A DNA stretch of 64,000 bases from Gracilaria gracilis. Taxonomy: Eukaryota; Rhodophyta; Florideophyceae; Gracilariales; Gracilariaceae. Under the pieces are notes generated by a model that worked only from the letters and a program-made list of their open reading frames with translations, had not been told where the DNA came from and ran no database searches. The translations under genes were made by a program, and so were the position numbers. Positions 23,380-32,923 of this stretch are shown here, one piece after another. The DNA is taken from assembly GCA_030374805.1 (NCBI GenBank), contig JARGSG010000033.1, positions 62,001-126,000 of the forward strand. The letters run 5' to 3'. Each line of letters starts with the position of its first letter. Within the stretch, counting starts at the first letter, position 1.

Positions 23380-24321
23380 ATGCATCCCGCAACCAACACA
23401 ACTGCTATGATTTCTGCCTTCGTCACGTTTCTTGTACTGCTCCTCAACTTCGTTTCTGTTCTTGCGAACCACACCAACGAGCACATACAACCTCCATCAT
23501 CTGGTCACCGCAATGCCCGGCCACCTCAACAACAGCATCGAACCATCTCATTAACGCCTCTGCCTCTTCCACCAAGCTTGTCCCACGCTCGACACACCGG
23601 CGGAGATCACATTACGCCACCACATGCAGCTTATGGCCACGCTGATAAGCCTCAACCCCCAATTGCCACTAACTTGCCACTTCCTCCACCATCACCCAGT
23701 CCGCTGCCTTCCAGCGAATTCGTTCCTATAAACCAAACAACTCCGCACACCCTATCCCCACCAGATGCGTTGCCTCCACCGCTTACAGGGATAGATAACT
23801 CCGTACAACTCGGAGCACCATCATCTGCTTCAGCCATTCCCGATGCAAGTACCTACGACCACGAGGGAGTACCCGACCCCATGCACGCTGGAAATGACTT
23901 CTTTGTTGATTCGATACCATATGAAGATGGTGACCTTAACCACCTGCTGTACGCCCAATTGCCTCAATCTGAAAATGAAGGAATGAATTCAACGCGCAAT
24001 GCAACCATTGAGCCTGATCTTGTAATATTCGAGGAAAGCTTCCTGGGCCAAGTTGGAAGGGAGAACATGCAATTCAAACGACATTGCGAGCGGTGCTGTA
24101 GGAACAGCATCGATCTCGATAGGCTCACGAATCCGACTCAGCTTTGTCCCAATTCCCGGGTAAGCGATTTTGCTCTCAGGACGTACAGTGGATGGTGCAG
24201 GAGGGGGGCCACTTTGGGATACAGGCATGCTCCTTCTGACTGCTTCATAGAGCTTTGCAACCATGCTCTTTCCAGGCATCCATATCGATCCAAATGCAGA
24301 TGTTATCCATGGGTGCTTTGA
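23380..24321 (+). CDS. Secreted ten-cysteine-domain protein A (one cysteine replaced)
   Basis: 313 aa from ATG at 23380; the in-frame ATG at 23407 starts exactly at the signal peptide (ISAFVTFLVLLLNFVSVLA) and may be the true start. A Pro/His/Ser-rich, low-complexity middle (about residues 35-150) turns acidic, then the conserved C-terminal domain of 93 residues (about 221-313) starts SFLGQVG and ends CRCYPWVL at the stop. Nine of the ten family cysteines are present; the fifth is serine (CPNS against CHNC in B). The gene is intronless and uninterrupted. It is divergent from the STAR gene and 5' of paralogues B and C on the same strand. Predicted to be exported by signal peptide; molecular function unknown. 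Confidence 0.8.
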   Translation: MHPATNTTAMISAFVTFLVLLLNFVSVLANHTNEHIQPPSSGHRNARPPQQQHRTISLTPLPLPPSLSHARHTGGDHITPPHAAYGHADKPQPPIATNLPLPPPSPSPLPSSEFVPINQTTPHTLSPPDALPPPLTGIDNSVQLGAPSSASAIPDASTYDHEGVPDPMHAGNDFFVDSIPYEDGDLNHLLYAQLPQSENEGMNSTRNATIEPDLVIFEESFLGQVGRENMQFKRHCERCCRNSIDLDRLTNPTQLCPNSRVSDFALRTYSGWCRRGATLGYRHAPSDCFIELCNHALSRHPYRSKCRCYPWVL

Positions 24322-24759
24322 GTTAACTATTTCCCTAATGCATTCGTGGGTCTTTCTTAAACATCGCTACAATGTTACTGCTCATTCTCCAGCTGCAACT
24401 TTACCATTGTATATGACAATTCAGTCCCCAGCCGGGATACTAGGGAGGAGCAATAACCATCTCTCTGTTCAAGCACCACGTCGTGTTGAGATTTTGCAAG
24501 CATCTAGTCTCTTGCTACACATCAGTCTGCCGTCATTTTGCATGTCATGCATCCAGCATAAATTAGTTCTGCCTCAACCACTAGCTTAGTCGAAATGAGT
24601 ACGTAGGAGGCTCACAAGGCGTAGCGCTGTGGTTCTCGTCAAGACTTAAAAGAAGCGAGTGCACGGGTGATCAGATCAGTATATTCGCTCGGTACTCGTA
24701 CTGCTTCAACAATTAAACGTTGATTATCTCCTAGTTCTGTGTCGCAGATAGGCAACGCC
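24322..24759. other. Intergenic between genes A and B
   Basis: About 440 bp. No gene and no clear repeat. Presumably holds the 3' end of A and the promoter of B. Confidence 0.4.
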
Positions 24760-25596
24760 ATGTGTTCTGCAAGGAAAGCAAAGACCATGAAGTTTCCATT
24801 CGTAGCCTTTGTTCTCCTGCTCCACTCTTTCAACGCAGTTCGTGGAACCCAGCTCCGATCAAAATCTTCAGAAGTGGGCAAGGCGTCTTTTCAAAAACCG
24901 ACAAATACTGCCGCTCGCACAGTGAGATCAACATGGAACACGGCGCAACCCGATTCACTAAATCCAGTAGTGGACTCCCTTGAATTGCCGGAACGACAGC
25001 TAACAAGTAAGTACAACCAATACTTTCTACGAGACAAAGCGCCTAATATTCGAAAGGCCTATGGAATTCAACCAATACCAGCGACAGCACATCATCAAAA
25101 AAATGACGTCTTAGACTCAGCAAGAGATAACCATGGAAGTTCGTTGTTTTCAAATGATGGAGCTAATCAAAAACAACCTTCTGGGGCGGTGAAGTTAGAA
25201 GGAGATACAAAGATTCCAACCTCGTCTTTGCCTGCTGATTCCCCTGTAATAGAATCACCCCCCTTGATACCAACGCCTTCGATTCAAGCTGCACCGATAC
25301 CACCTGCAAAAACTTTTCTTGGCCGTGTTGGAAAAGAAAACCAAATGTTCAAACGTAAGTGTGAGCAGTGCTGTAGAGACAGCGCAAATTTTCATCGGAA
25401 CTTTAATCCTGTCATGGTTTGTCACAACTGCCGGGCTAAAGATGTTGCTCTAAGGAACTACAACGGCTGGTGCGAGAAGAACGCCAATCTAGGCTACTCG
25501 GAGAACCCTTCCAACTGTTTTCTGCACGTTTGCAACTATGCCCTTTCTCGGCATCCCTATAGACCGAGGTGCCGATGTTATCATTGGATGCTATAA
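24760..25596 (+). CDS. Secreted ten-cysteine-domain protein B (most complete member)
   Basis: 278 aa from ATG at 24760. I chose this start because the first 29 residues (MCSARKAKT then a hydrophobic core VAFVLLLHSF) align without gaps to the start of gene C. Signal peptide cleavage is likely near AVRG. The middle is hydrophilic, Gln/Asn/Pro-rich. The C-terminal 93-residue domain (about 186-278) begins TFLGRVG and has ten cysteines as C-x2-CC-x15-C-x2-C-x13-C-x14-C-x4-C-x12-C-x-C, with the motifs FKRKCEQCC, NYNGWC, NLGY, NYALSRHPYRP and a terminal WML. The even cysteine number and signal peptide suggest five disulfides in an extracellular domain (inference). I know no matching named family; it is not the shorter PcF-type fold. 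Confidence 0.85.
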   Translation: MCSARKAKTMKFPFVAFVLLLHSFNAVRGTQLRSKSSEVGKASFQKPTNTAARTVRSTWNTAQPDSLNPVVDSLELPERQLTSKYNQYFLRDKAPNIRKAYGIQPIPATAHHQKNDVLDSARDNHGSSLFSNDGANQKQPSGAVKLEGDTKIPTSSLPADSPVIESPPLIPTPSIQAAPIPPAKTFLGRVGKENQMFKRKCEQCCRDSANFHRNFNPVMVCHNCRAKDVALRNYNGWCEKNANLGYSENPSNCFLHVCNYALSRHPYRPRCRCYHWML

Positions 25597-26606
25597 AAGA
25601 TCACATTTGCACATTAAATATTTAACGAAGGGTAATGGCCTAAAGACGGGGCAGGTAGTCTAGCGAGATTAGAATGTCAGTTATGCGTGGCTTCGAATGT
25701 CTAAAGATAGCAGATGGAGTAGAAATTTAAAGTAAAGCCTTTGGGAATTACTTCCTCTACCAAAAAGCAAAATAGAAAACATGATGTTTCGTTATCTTCC
25801 TTCCTTCTTTCTCTTGGAGATATTCCTGAATTTGTACACCAGTTTGCTTCATGTCGCCCAAGAGCTCCAGCACCAGTCTACGGGGATCAATGGCCTTTGT
25901 TCTACAAGTCAGGCGCGATTTGGTGCCGAGTACGTTTACTGTAACTTCTATATGTTCACCTGGAGTTTTGATCTGAAGCCATAAGCCAATACATCGAGCA
26001 CAGCGTAACTGAAAGAGTTAGTCCTCTTAACATTTTATCGAGCACGAAAGGTTGAACGAGCAACAGCCATGGGAGTGTATACATCTGCACGAAGATCTTT
26101 CATGAACTCGAATGAGACGTTGCCACCGAGACGCTCGAGCCTCGCCACAATCTCTAGACCTCACAACTCAACAGAAAGCAATTTCTTCCACTGGATCCTC
26201 CGAAATTCCAGAGTACTTGGCCACAATAGATATGCATATTAGATTTGATTGCATGCAAAGCACGAAAGACAACAACACAGCAAGAAGTCCTATAGCTTTC
26301 TCCTGTAAACCTCTGCAGTAAGCCCCCTGCCCCCATTGCTGGTGTAGCGCCAACGGTTAGCTTCGACATTTGCGTATATAGAAACAGCAATAATTCCAGT
26401 GTAAATATGTGCAAGGGTATCTTCCTGCCACTGAACTCCGACTCCATCACTTTCACTACCAACGACAAAAGTTATAAAAGCCAGTATTGTGTCTCTTGAT
26501 CGGACTGATCAAAGAATTTTTTCGTCTTCAACCAGCTTATCGTTGATCGTTGACTCTCTCCCTATTCCAAGCCGAAGGCAACTCACACAGTTTCACCCTC
26601 AAAGAG
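25597..26606. other. Intergenic between genes B and C
   Basis: About 1 kb without a supportable gene or obvious repeat. Short frames in all phases show no family resemblance. Confidence 0.4.
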
Positions 26607-27550
26607 ATGTGTGCCGTCGGGATAAGAAGTGTCACGAAATTGGTATTTTTCAGCTTTCTTCTTCCGCTTCTCACCCTTACGCCAATTAGCAGTACCGTGT
26701 TAAATCAACTAATGTGCAACCTCTCAAACATTTTGTTAAACCTGCCGATGCAGCCGTTCGCATCGTAGGACCAACATGGCGCGTGAACCTTTCGAACAAA
26801 ACAGACATGCCGACACAATATCCACCTCCGCCTCTGGATGAAGATAATATTTTGCAGGTTGAGGAAAATGATGACAACTTCCTTCTCTCCGGTTTGAATC
26901 AAATAGAGGAAAGAGTTTACAATGAAAAGACTCTTACAGACCAAGTAACACTGACAATTGATGAAAACGAGAACAGTGATGTTCTTGACTCAGAGAGTGA
27001 AAACACCGAGGTACGGCCATCATTTGTACATCCAGTTCTTCCCATCACAGAGAATCTAAATCTACAAAGGAAATCTGAGATGATAAGGCTAAAGGGCGGA
27101 AAAAAGCTGTGGACGCCCTCCCCATCCCTCGATTTTCGTTTTCCTGAGCTCAATTTCGGAACGCTCTCGGTACCATTGACACCGTACCCAACTCTCCCGC
27201 TACCATGGACGCACACGGGCCTCCCTTCGCCAACAACATATTTCCCATGTAGCCTTCTACATGAAAGCACTTATCTCGGGTGTGGCGGAGAAGAAAATGG
27301 GAACTTCAAACGAAAATGTGAACAGTGCTGCAAGAATAGTGTGGAGTTTCAAAGGCTTTTCAATCTTCCAATGGTTTGCGGCAACTGCCACGTGAGCGAC
27401 GATGCTTTGAAGAATTACAATGGATGGTGCAAGACAGCCAGTTTGGGCTATTGGGAAAAGCCTTCCAAATGCTTTGTGAAGTTGTGTAACTATGCACTTT
27501 CCAGGCATCCCTACCGGCCAAAATGTCGATGTTATGGATGGATGTTATGA
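26607..27550 (+). CDS. Secreted ten-cysteine-domain protein C (frame interrupted after the signal peptide)
   Basis: ATG at 26607 opens a frame with a strong signal peptide (VFFSFLLPLLTLTPISS), 29 residues aligning gap-free with B. The rest of the protein lies in another frame, open from 26690 to the stop at 27550. It resumes homology to B at once (RVKST against RSKSS) and ends in a 92-residue domain with all ten cysteines, NYNGWC, SLGY, NYALSRHPYRP and WML. By hand about 61 of 92 domain positions equal B. Either a single indel near 26690-26700 disables the gene, or a 50-nt intron (GTATTT at 26643 to TTAGCAG at 26692) restores frame while removing the signal-peptide core. A sequence error is also possible. 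Confidence 0.7.
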
Positions 27551-28542
27551 TCGCGTTGTGTTCTGTATCATATAGGCGCATTGGAAAGCTCTTGACCTAT
27601 GGGCTCATGTTGAGCCGTCCAGACCGTGATTCGAGAGTTAAGGGCCTGGTAAAGGTCAATGCATAAAGTCGCAAGCATGTGAGATGTGTCATAAATGCTT
27701 TCGTTTCGAAGTTGAAGTGAAGGTCGTCCAAATTACTGAGTGCCAACAACCTCCAATTTGACTGGAACAAAAGTTTCTATGTTAACCAACACTTCTAGTG
27801 CTACCTCTACAGCTTTCATTAGAAAGAGCTTTCTGGAAGGTATCCGGCTCCGGACTATCCAGAAGCTGTACAGCGAAGCATCCGGGTAGCGAACAGGAAG
27901 CTTATGTAAACGCCTGCGACCCAGGGAGAATCCAGCGAATTAAAATGCGGATGAAGACAATTGATGCTTTTATATTTGGCGGCTGGCATGAAAGACTGCG
28001 GAACTCGCACTTATCTCGAGAGTGGTAAACCTGTCTTCTAAGTTCTTTGACTATTGATATCAACTCCGCGTTGCGCGTGGCGACTGCGAACCTGGACGGA
28101 TCAACATTCCCATTCTTCGTTCCTCGAAATACCATTACTTCCGGGTAGTACACCTACAGTGCTTGTGAGAATGATCAAATTCCACGGTTATTTCATGGCA
28201 GCAAAGCTCGGAGTAATTTTAGGATAGCCTTGAACCCTACTTCATGTACTATGATAGTGTCGCGTAGCTCAACGCCCAACGGAGTGTTGGAAGAGTGTAG
28301 CTGGGGTCTAGAAGGTTGTAGAGATCATCCCAGCTCACTAGGCTTTACTCATTTTCGGTGACTACTTATGCTACTGACTTTTACGCGGGAAGTTACAGAC
28401 ATTTAAGTCTGTCCCTAGGATTTCAACATGCTTGCCCCAAACTCCCGTTTGCAGCTACAGCATTTTATGCGTTTTGGAACGCAATCGCAGTTCAACGTAC
28501 CGCACTGCACCAGTGTGCAGGACCAAGTAGTTACTGCACTCT
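27551..28542. other. Intergenic right of gene C
   Basis: About 1 kb with no supportable gene. A minus-strand open stretch at 27902-28153 has ordinary-looking composition but no recognisable motif. Confidence 0.4.
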
Positions 28543-28550
28543 GGTAGTGC

Positions 28551-28959
28551 CAGGGGCGTATTTCTGACTACTTAATTTTCGGGTTCGAAGTCAAATAGTC
28601 AAGCATTTTTGGCGGTAGTCAGTCAAAGTAGTCAAAAAGTAGTCACTTTTAAGTATTTACGTTATTTTAGGCGTGCTTTTCTGTGTTATACAATGTATTA
28701 GTAGTTTAAGACAATAACGGGATCCACCTCAAGCCACATTGACACTGAACCAATTGCTACAGAATTACTGTTCGAACAAAAATCGTTCTACTCACTATTC
28801 GGCTTCCGATTAAATTTTAATTTTTGTAGCTTTGAATGCAAATTAAGCTCTTATGTACACTCTGACTACTTTACCTGACTACTTCTCAAACGATGAAGTC
28901 AGTCAGTCATAGTCATGTGCTTTATCCAAAGTATTCAATCAGTCAGAAAAACGGGCCTG
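28551..28959. mobile_element. hAT-type MITE
   Basis: 409 bp with imperfect terminal inverted repeats. The left end is CAGGGGCGTATTTCTGACT. The right end reads, reversed and complemented, CAGGCCCGTTTTTCTGACT. It is flanked by 8-bp target duplications GGTAGTGC (28543-28550) and GATAGTGC (28960-28967), 7 of 8 alike. The interior is AT-rich, lacks coding capacity and carries many TGACTACT or AGTAGTCA subterminal motifs on both strands. CAGGG ends and an 8-bp duplication are hallmarks of hAT elements, so this is a non-autonomous derivative needing a transposase from elsewhere. Confidence 0.8.
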
Positions 28960-28989
28960 GATAGTGCCGGTTGATTGTTTGTACATCCG

Positions 28990-29611
28990 CAGCAAACGTT
29001 TCTACCGCACCTGTACCCAAGATTTAAGCGGTTATAAATTCTCTACAGTTCCTCTCGTTTTTATCTCCGTATCTCTATGCCAAACTCGACACAAAGTTGT
29101 CCTTGCCTTCGCGGTCCGTAGGCCTTTGTAAACAAGTCTGCACTGAACTGGCTACCCTCTCGATATCTGATTTTGACTAGTCCGCGCTCTACCAAATCCT
29201 CTACTAAATGATACTTCACTTCATTTTTTTTGTACGTTCATTCAAAACTTCGTACTTTGCGAACAAGATTATATCTTGGTTGTCACCAAATATGTCCACA
29301 CACTGCTAAAAATTTCCGAGTACTTCGTTAACAAGTCGTCTTAACTATAATCCCTCTCAAACGACGAAGAAAGTAGAGACATACATATTAAGCCTTCGAT
29401 GTAGACTGAGCAACTATGGTTTTCTTCTTAGTCTGCCAGGAAATTGGGCCACCACCTTGAGTTGAAACAAGACCACTTGTACACATTCTGTCTTCACGAT
29501 TGAAAGCACATTTTGCATCCAAAGAGTCCTCTAAAACAGCTTTGTTGTCTTTTTGTACTCTATAGCCGAATTGCGGGTAGAATAGAGGTACTTCACTACC
29601 TTTTTTGCAGC
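28990..29611 (-). mobile_element. Ty1/Copia remnant (RNase H end of pol)
   Basis: Minus-strand translation shows the Copia RNase H block GGGPISWQTKKKTIVAQSTS (about 29.4 kb) and further on YHLVEDLVERGLVKIRY and FSADLFTKA (about 29.1-29.2 kb), in the usual order for the end of Copia pol. It is an old fossil with several breaks, cut on its 5' side at 29611 by the LTR of E3. Confidence 0.75.
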
Positions 29612-30058
29612 TGTGGAGCAACGTCTTTGGCGGAAAAAGCGCAAGCTCACAAAGACGTTCGGAATCTTCCCCTCGGCAGGGCAGCACAGCGAACGGAGCA
29701 CTCCGGAAATGACACAGCTAAGCCGGGTGTAAATCCGAGTTCAAACCACCACGACAAGCGTCGGAGCGTTGACTTGATTAGTAGGCGGTAAAGATCCACG
29801 TGTTCACACGGTCACGAGATGAGTCCTTGAAAGAGAGTAGCACGGCAACAACAAGGTGTTGGAAACGGGCCACTGAGAACATAGCAAAAAGGCAAACCCA
29901 AAAAGGGGATAAAGCAAACCACCAGAGTGGGGAAAAGAGAGAAAGAATAAAGCAAACCCAATACAGGGGCGAGTATACGACAATAGGTCGGAACCAGACA
30001 CAAAAATAGTGGTTATATTCTGAGCGCCAAAAGGATGGGTAACTATACGTGAAAAACG
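29612..30058 (-). repeat. E3 3' LTR, outer part (split by E2)
   Basis: Starts TGTGGAGCAACGTC. It carries the shared GCCGGGTGTAAATCCG block about 105 bp inward, as in the LTRs of E1 and E2. The sequence stops at the E2 insertion and resumes at 42328, giving an LTR of about 0.85 kb. The outer edge is inferred from the position of the shared block and the TG start; no second E3 LTR is available for comparison. Confidence 0.6.
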
Positions 30059-30857
30059 TGTGGTGAAACCCCTGCAGAGGAAGAAGACACACAAAGGGTG
30101 TTCAAGCCTTCCCTCAACTGAGGTAGTCACAGCAATAGAGCCCCTCTCAGGGTGATCGCGCTAGCCGGGTGTAAGACCGGGGATCACCGTCACGACACGC
30201 GTAGAGAGCGGTAAAGGCAAAGAAGCCGCACAGTGGTGGGGAACACGACAGAGTCGGAAATGACGTCACAGACGGGACAACCAACACACACACGAGAGTG
30301 GCACGAGACGCGGAGAGCGGTAGCGAACCACGCGAGTGGGCGAAACAAAGAACGGTCAACACCGGTATGCAGTGTAGCGATACCTGTATAACAGTGCGAA
30401 AACAAATAAAGGAAACACACAGAATAACACGCGGAATGCGGTAAGGGTGCTGTAGATGCCGCGAGGCGGATGATGGTACCTACACAGTAGTGGCAACTCT
30501 CCGCGAGGAGGATATTGCTCACCAAGGGTGAAACATCAGAGCCGAACACTCGGTTGAGTCGTTTACTTCTCCAAAGTTGGGTTGAGCTCAACCTACTATG
30601 TAGTGTAGCCGCCCACTGTCAGTGGTAACTAAATATCCAATATTAATATCTAGAATCCCCAACAATGGGTGCAAACTCCCCACACGTGTGTGACTGACCA
30701 GCAATGCTGTGCACCTCACAACTATCCTATATGTTGTACGAATCTACCCAAGAGTGGGGTGTGCCACGCACGGCATTCATCATCACCTCCTTAAAGAGCC
30801 TCCCCTTGTCTATGAATCGCAATAGCGAAGCTTCATCCGCAATAGCGTTGCACTACA
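30059..30857 (-). repeat. E2 3' LTR (left copy)
   Basis: 799 bp, same length as 41529-42327. Ends GCACTACA against the polypurine tract at 30858. Contains GCCGGGTGTAAGACCGG about 100 bp from the outer edge. Confidence 0.9.
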
Positions 30858-30874
30858 TCTCCCCCTCCTGAGGC
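30858..30874 (-). promoter_or_regulatory. E2 3' polypurine tract
   Basis: Plus strand TCTCCCCCTCCTGAGGC, i.e. GCCTCAGGAGGGGGAGA on the element strand, directly adjoining the 3' LTR. Confidence 0.8.
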
Positions 30875-31093
30875 GCGACGACGACCCGCGAGCGCGTGCA
30901 TCTTCCTCCTTCGGAGTGTATAAGTACCTCCCCGATAGCGGGTCCTTCTCCTTCTCCTGTCACTTCGCCACGCGACCCAAGCGAATCACCAACTTCTACA
31001 CGCTCTGCAGCGGTATCGCCTCCGATTCCTCGGCTTCCTCTTGCTCCTTCTGTTCCGAACACTTCGGCTTCCTTTCCTTGCGCTACAACAGCG

Positions 31094-32923
31094 ATGAGTA
31101 CTCCCAATCAGGGCAACAACCAACCGCCTGGCGGGCCTCCTCAACCCTATTTCGGGGGCTTTGGTCATCCTCAACCGGCCCAGCCGTCGTCCTCCAACCC
31201 CTCATCGGCGATGAATCCCGGCTTCCATACGGCACCTCTTCCCCAAACGGGTGCACAACCGGCTCCGTACATCTTCCCCAATCAAGTGGGCAGCGGCATT
31301 GCGGCAATACCTCCGGCAGCGCCGGTGCTTAACCCGACTGTCGGTGCGTGGGCCTCGTATGACGAGTTAGAAGACGTGGATCCACGGTCGAATCCATTAC
31401 CGTTCGTACGGGCTCCTTGGTTACACCCTCACGGGGTCACTCAGCCTTCTCTCGTAGCGGCGTTCGCAGACGGCAGCGGTCATTTGCCGGGTGGGATTCA
31501 CGTCTGGATGACGGTTACCTTTGACTGGCAATACTGGATTACCGTGCCAACGCAAGCTCTTGTCCACCGGCGTGGTGAGTCGCACAATACCGCTCGTGCG
31601 GAGATGGTACGTGTCGCGCATCTGCGGCTTGCCCGAACATACTCGGAACAACCGATACCCACGGAATTCCGGTTTGACGTTGCTTTCTACCGAACCCTCG
31701 GTGAGGTGCACTACGGCGAGAACTTGGCCCGGCTTGCCGGTGTAGTAGAGCGTTATCAGAACGTCACGATTCACCAGGATGTCCTGTGCTGGACCCGTCC
31801 GCTGTTGCGTGCTGAATTCCGATACCTGCCCCGCATCCCGCGGTCCAACTTCTTGCAGAACATGATCCGTTCCGAACGACGTGCTCGCTCCCGTTGGGGA
31901 TATTTGATCCCCTATCAAAACACGGAGTCACACCGGATTAGGCCTCGCCACATGCGTGGAAGATACGTGCCATTTCCCTTTGTATGGGCCTCTTACGAGG
32001 TGTGCCGGGGGTGCTACGTTGAGCTTCCCCCGTGCCTGACCTACATCGGTAGTCGGTTGGCAACGAACCCGTTCACGGGATGGTGGACCGTGGTGGTGAC
32101 GGAATGGGCAGCCCGCACGGCGGTGTACGTCCTTCATGAAGTGTACGACCAGTACAGACTGTGGTTTATCCCTCCACGTTTGCGGCAAGCCATTCGAAGC
32201 TTGGATCTTACTCTTCCGCTGGGCGGCAATGGAAACCTCTTCGAGTTGATGAGCCTCTTGCGAGTGATTGACACAGTAGACTGGAGCCAGGTGCCACGCG
32301 CTCAGAGTAGGCGCGATGACGGAGACCTTCAGGTTGACCGGTCTCCCGGGCGCAGATCACCGCTAGCGGGCGATTTTGTCTTCTACGACCCGTGGTCACG
32401 GACACTGATCACTCCAGCGGAGGCACATATCCTGCGTCATGCAGAGCGAGTCATCCCTCCTGGGCATCCCACCGGATTCATCATGACTGATGAATTCTTT
32501 CACCCTGTTGGAGGCGACAACATCATGCTCGATGACGCTCCTGATGAGGACGATGCCTTTGGAGAAGACGACACTCTCGTTGTGGAGCCAGCACCTGCTG
32601 TTGCAGTAGCGAACCCCCCTACGGGTGGTCATATCGCCCCGGCTGCGCCGGTTGTACCAGTTCCAGTTCCTGTGTCCTCTCCAACTCCTGTAGAGGCTGC
32701 TTCGGCGCCTGCGACGGCGGCGTCGACTATGCCGAATGAAGCCGCGAACGCGGGAGTATCCGAAGAAGCACGGGCTGCCGTGATCGCTCAGTTCCTCAGC
32801 TCAGCTGGTGCCTCTGGCGCAGCGTCGGGCGACGTCACAGAGATGCGCGACGCCCTGATAGCGCAGCTGGCGAACGCTGGTGCTCAGCAAGGACCGAGTG
32901 GCTCGGATGGCCCCTCCACGTAG
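31094..32923 (+). CDS. E2 antisense ORF, whole, unknown protein
   Basis: 609 aa from the first ATG (31094) of a frame open from 30896, on the strand opposite gag-pol and starting about 240 bp inside the 3' LTR. N-terminus Pro/Gln/Gly-rich with PQPYFGGFG (about 17-24). The conserved core (about 190-380) has RFDVAFYRTLGEV, RPLLRAEFRYL, RRARSRWGYLIPYQNTE, a WASYEVCRGCYVELPPCLTY block, TEWAARTAVYVL and LWFIPPRLRQAI. An acidic stretch and an Ala/Pro-rich linker follow. The C-terminal motif is AVIAQFLSSAG...GDVTEMRDALIAQL. No zinc finger, protease, envelope, signal peptide or membrane span is seen. Homologues occur in E1, E3 and beside E4, always convergent to pol. Transcription from the 3' LTR on the opposite strand is an inference. 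Confidence 0.75.
   Translation: MSTPNQGNNQPPGGPPQPYFGGFGHPQPAQPSSSNPSSAMNPGFHTAPLPQTGAQPAPYIFPNQVGSGIAAIPPAAPVLNPTVGAWASYDELEDVDPRSNPLPFVRAPWLHPHGVTQPSLVAAFADGSGHLPGGIHVWMTVTFDWQYWITVPTQALVHRRGESHNTARAEMVRVAHLRLARTYSEQPIPTEFRFDVAFYRTLGEVHYGENLARLAGVVERYQNVTIHQDVLCWTRPLLRAEFRYLPRIPRSNFLQNMIRSERRARSRWGYLIPYQNTESHRIRPRHMRGRYVPFPFVWASYEVCRGCYVELPPCLTYIGSRLATNPFTGWWTVVVTEWAARTAVYVLHEVYDQYRLWFIPPRLRQAIRSLDLTLPLGGNGNLFELMSLLRVIDTVDWSQVPRAQSRRDDGDLQVDRSPGRRSPLAGDFVFYDPWSRTLITPAEAHILRHAERVIPPGHPTGFIMTDEFFHPVGGDNIMLDDAPDEDDAFGEDDTLVVEPAPAVAVANPPTGGHIAPAAPVVPVPVPVSSPTPVEAASAPATAASTMPNEAANAGVSEEARAAVIAQFLSSAGASGAASGDVTEMRDALIAQLANAGAQQGPSGSDGPST

Noticed and set aside
23380-27550. Assignment of the cysteine domain to PcF/SCR-type oomycete toxins
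   Set aside because: Those domains are much shorter and have six or eight cysteines in another pattern.
27902-28153. 83-codon minus-strand frame with ordinary composition
   Set aside because: Too short, no recognisable family, start and context unsupported.
29716-29745. tRNA-like B-box (GAGTTCAAACC) at 29732
   Set aside because: No A-box or cloverleaf can be drawn; the stretch is part of the E3 LTR.
30190-30591. 133-codon minus frame repeated at 41660
   Set aside because: Inside the E2 LTR pair; no coding features.
31094-32923. Opposite-strand ORF as an envelope gene
   Set aside because: No signal peptide, membrane span or cleavage-site pattern; direction is opposite to gag-pol.
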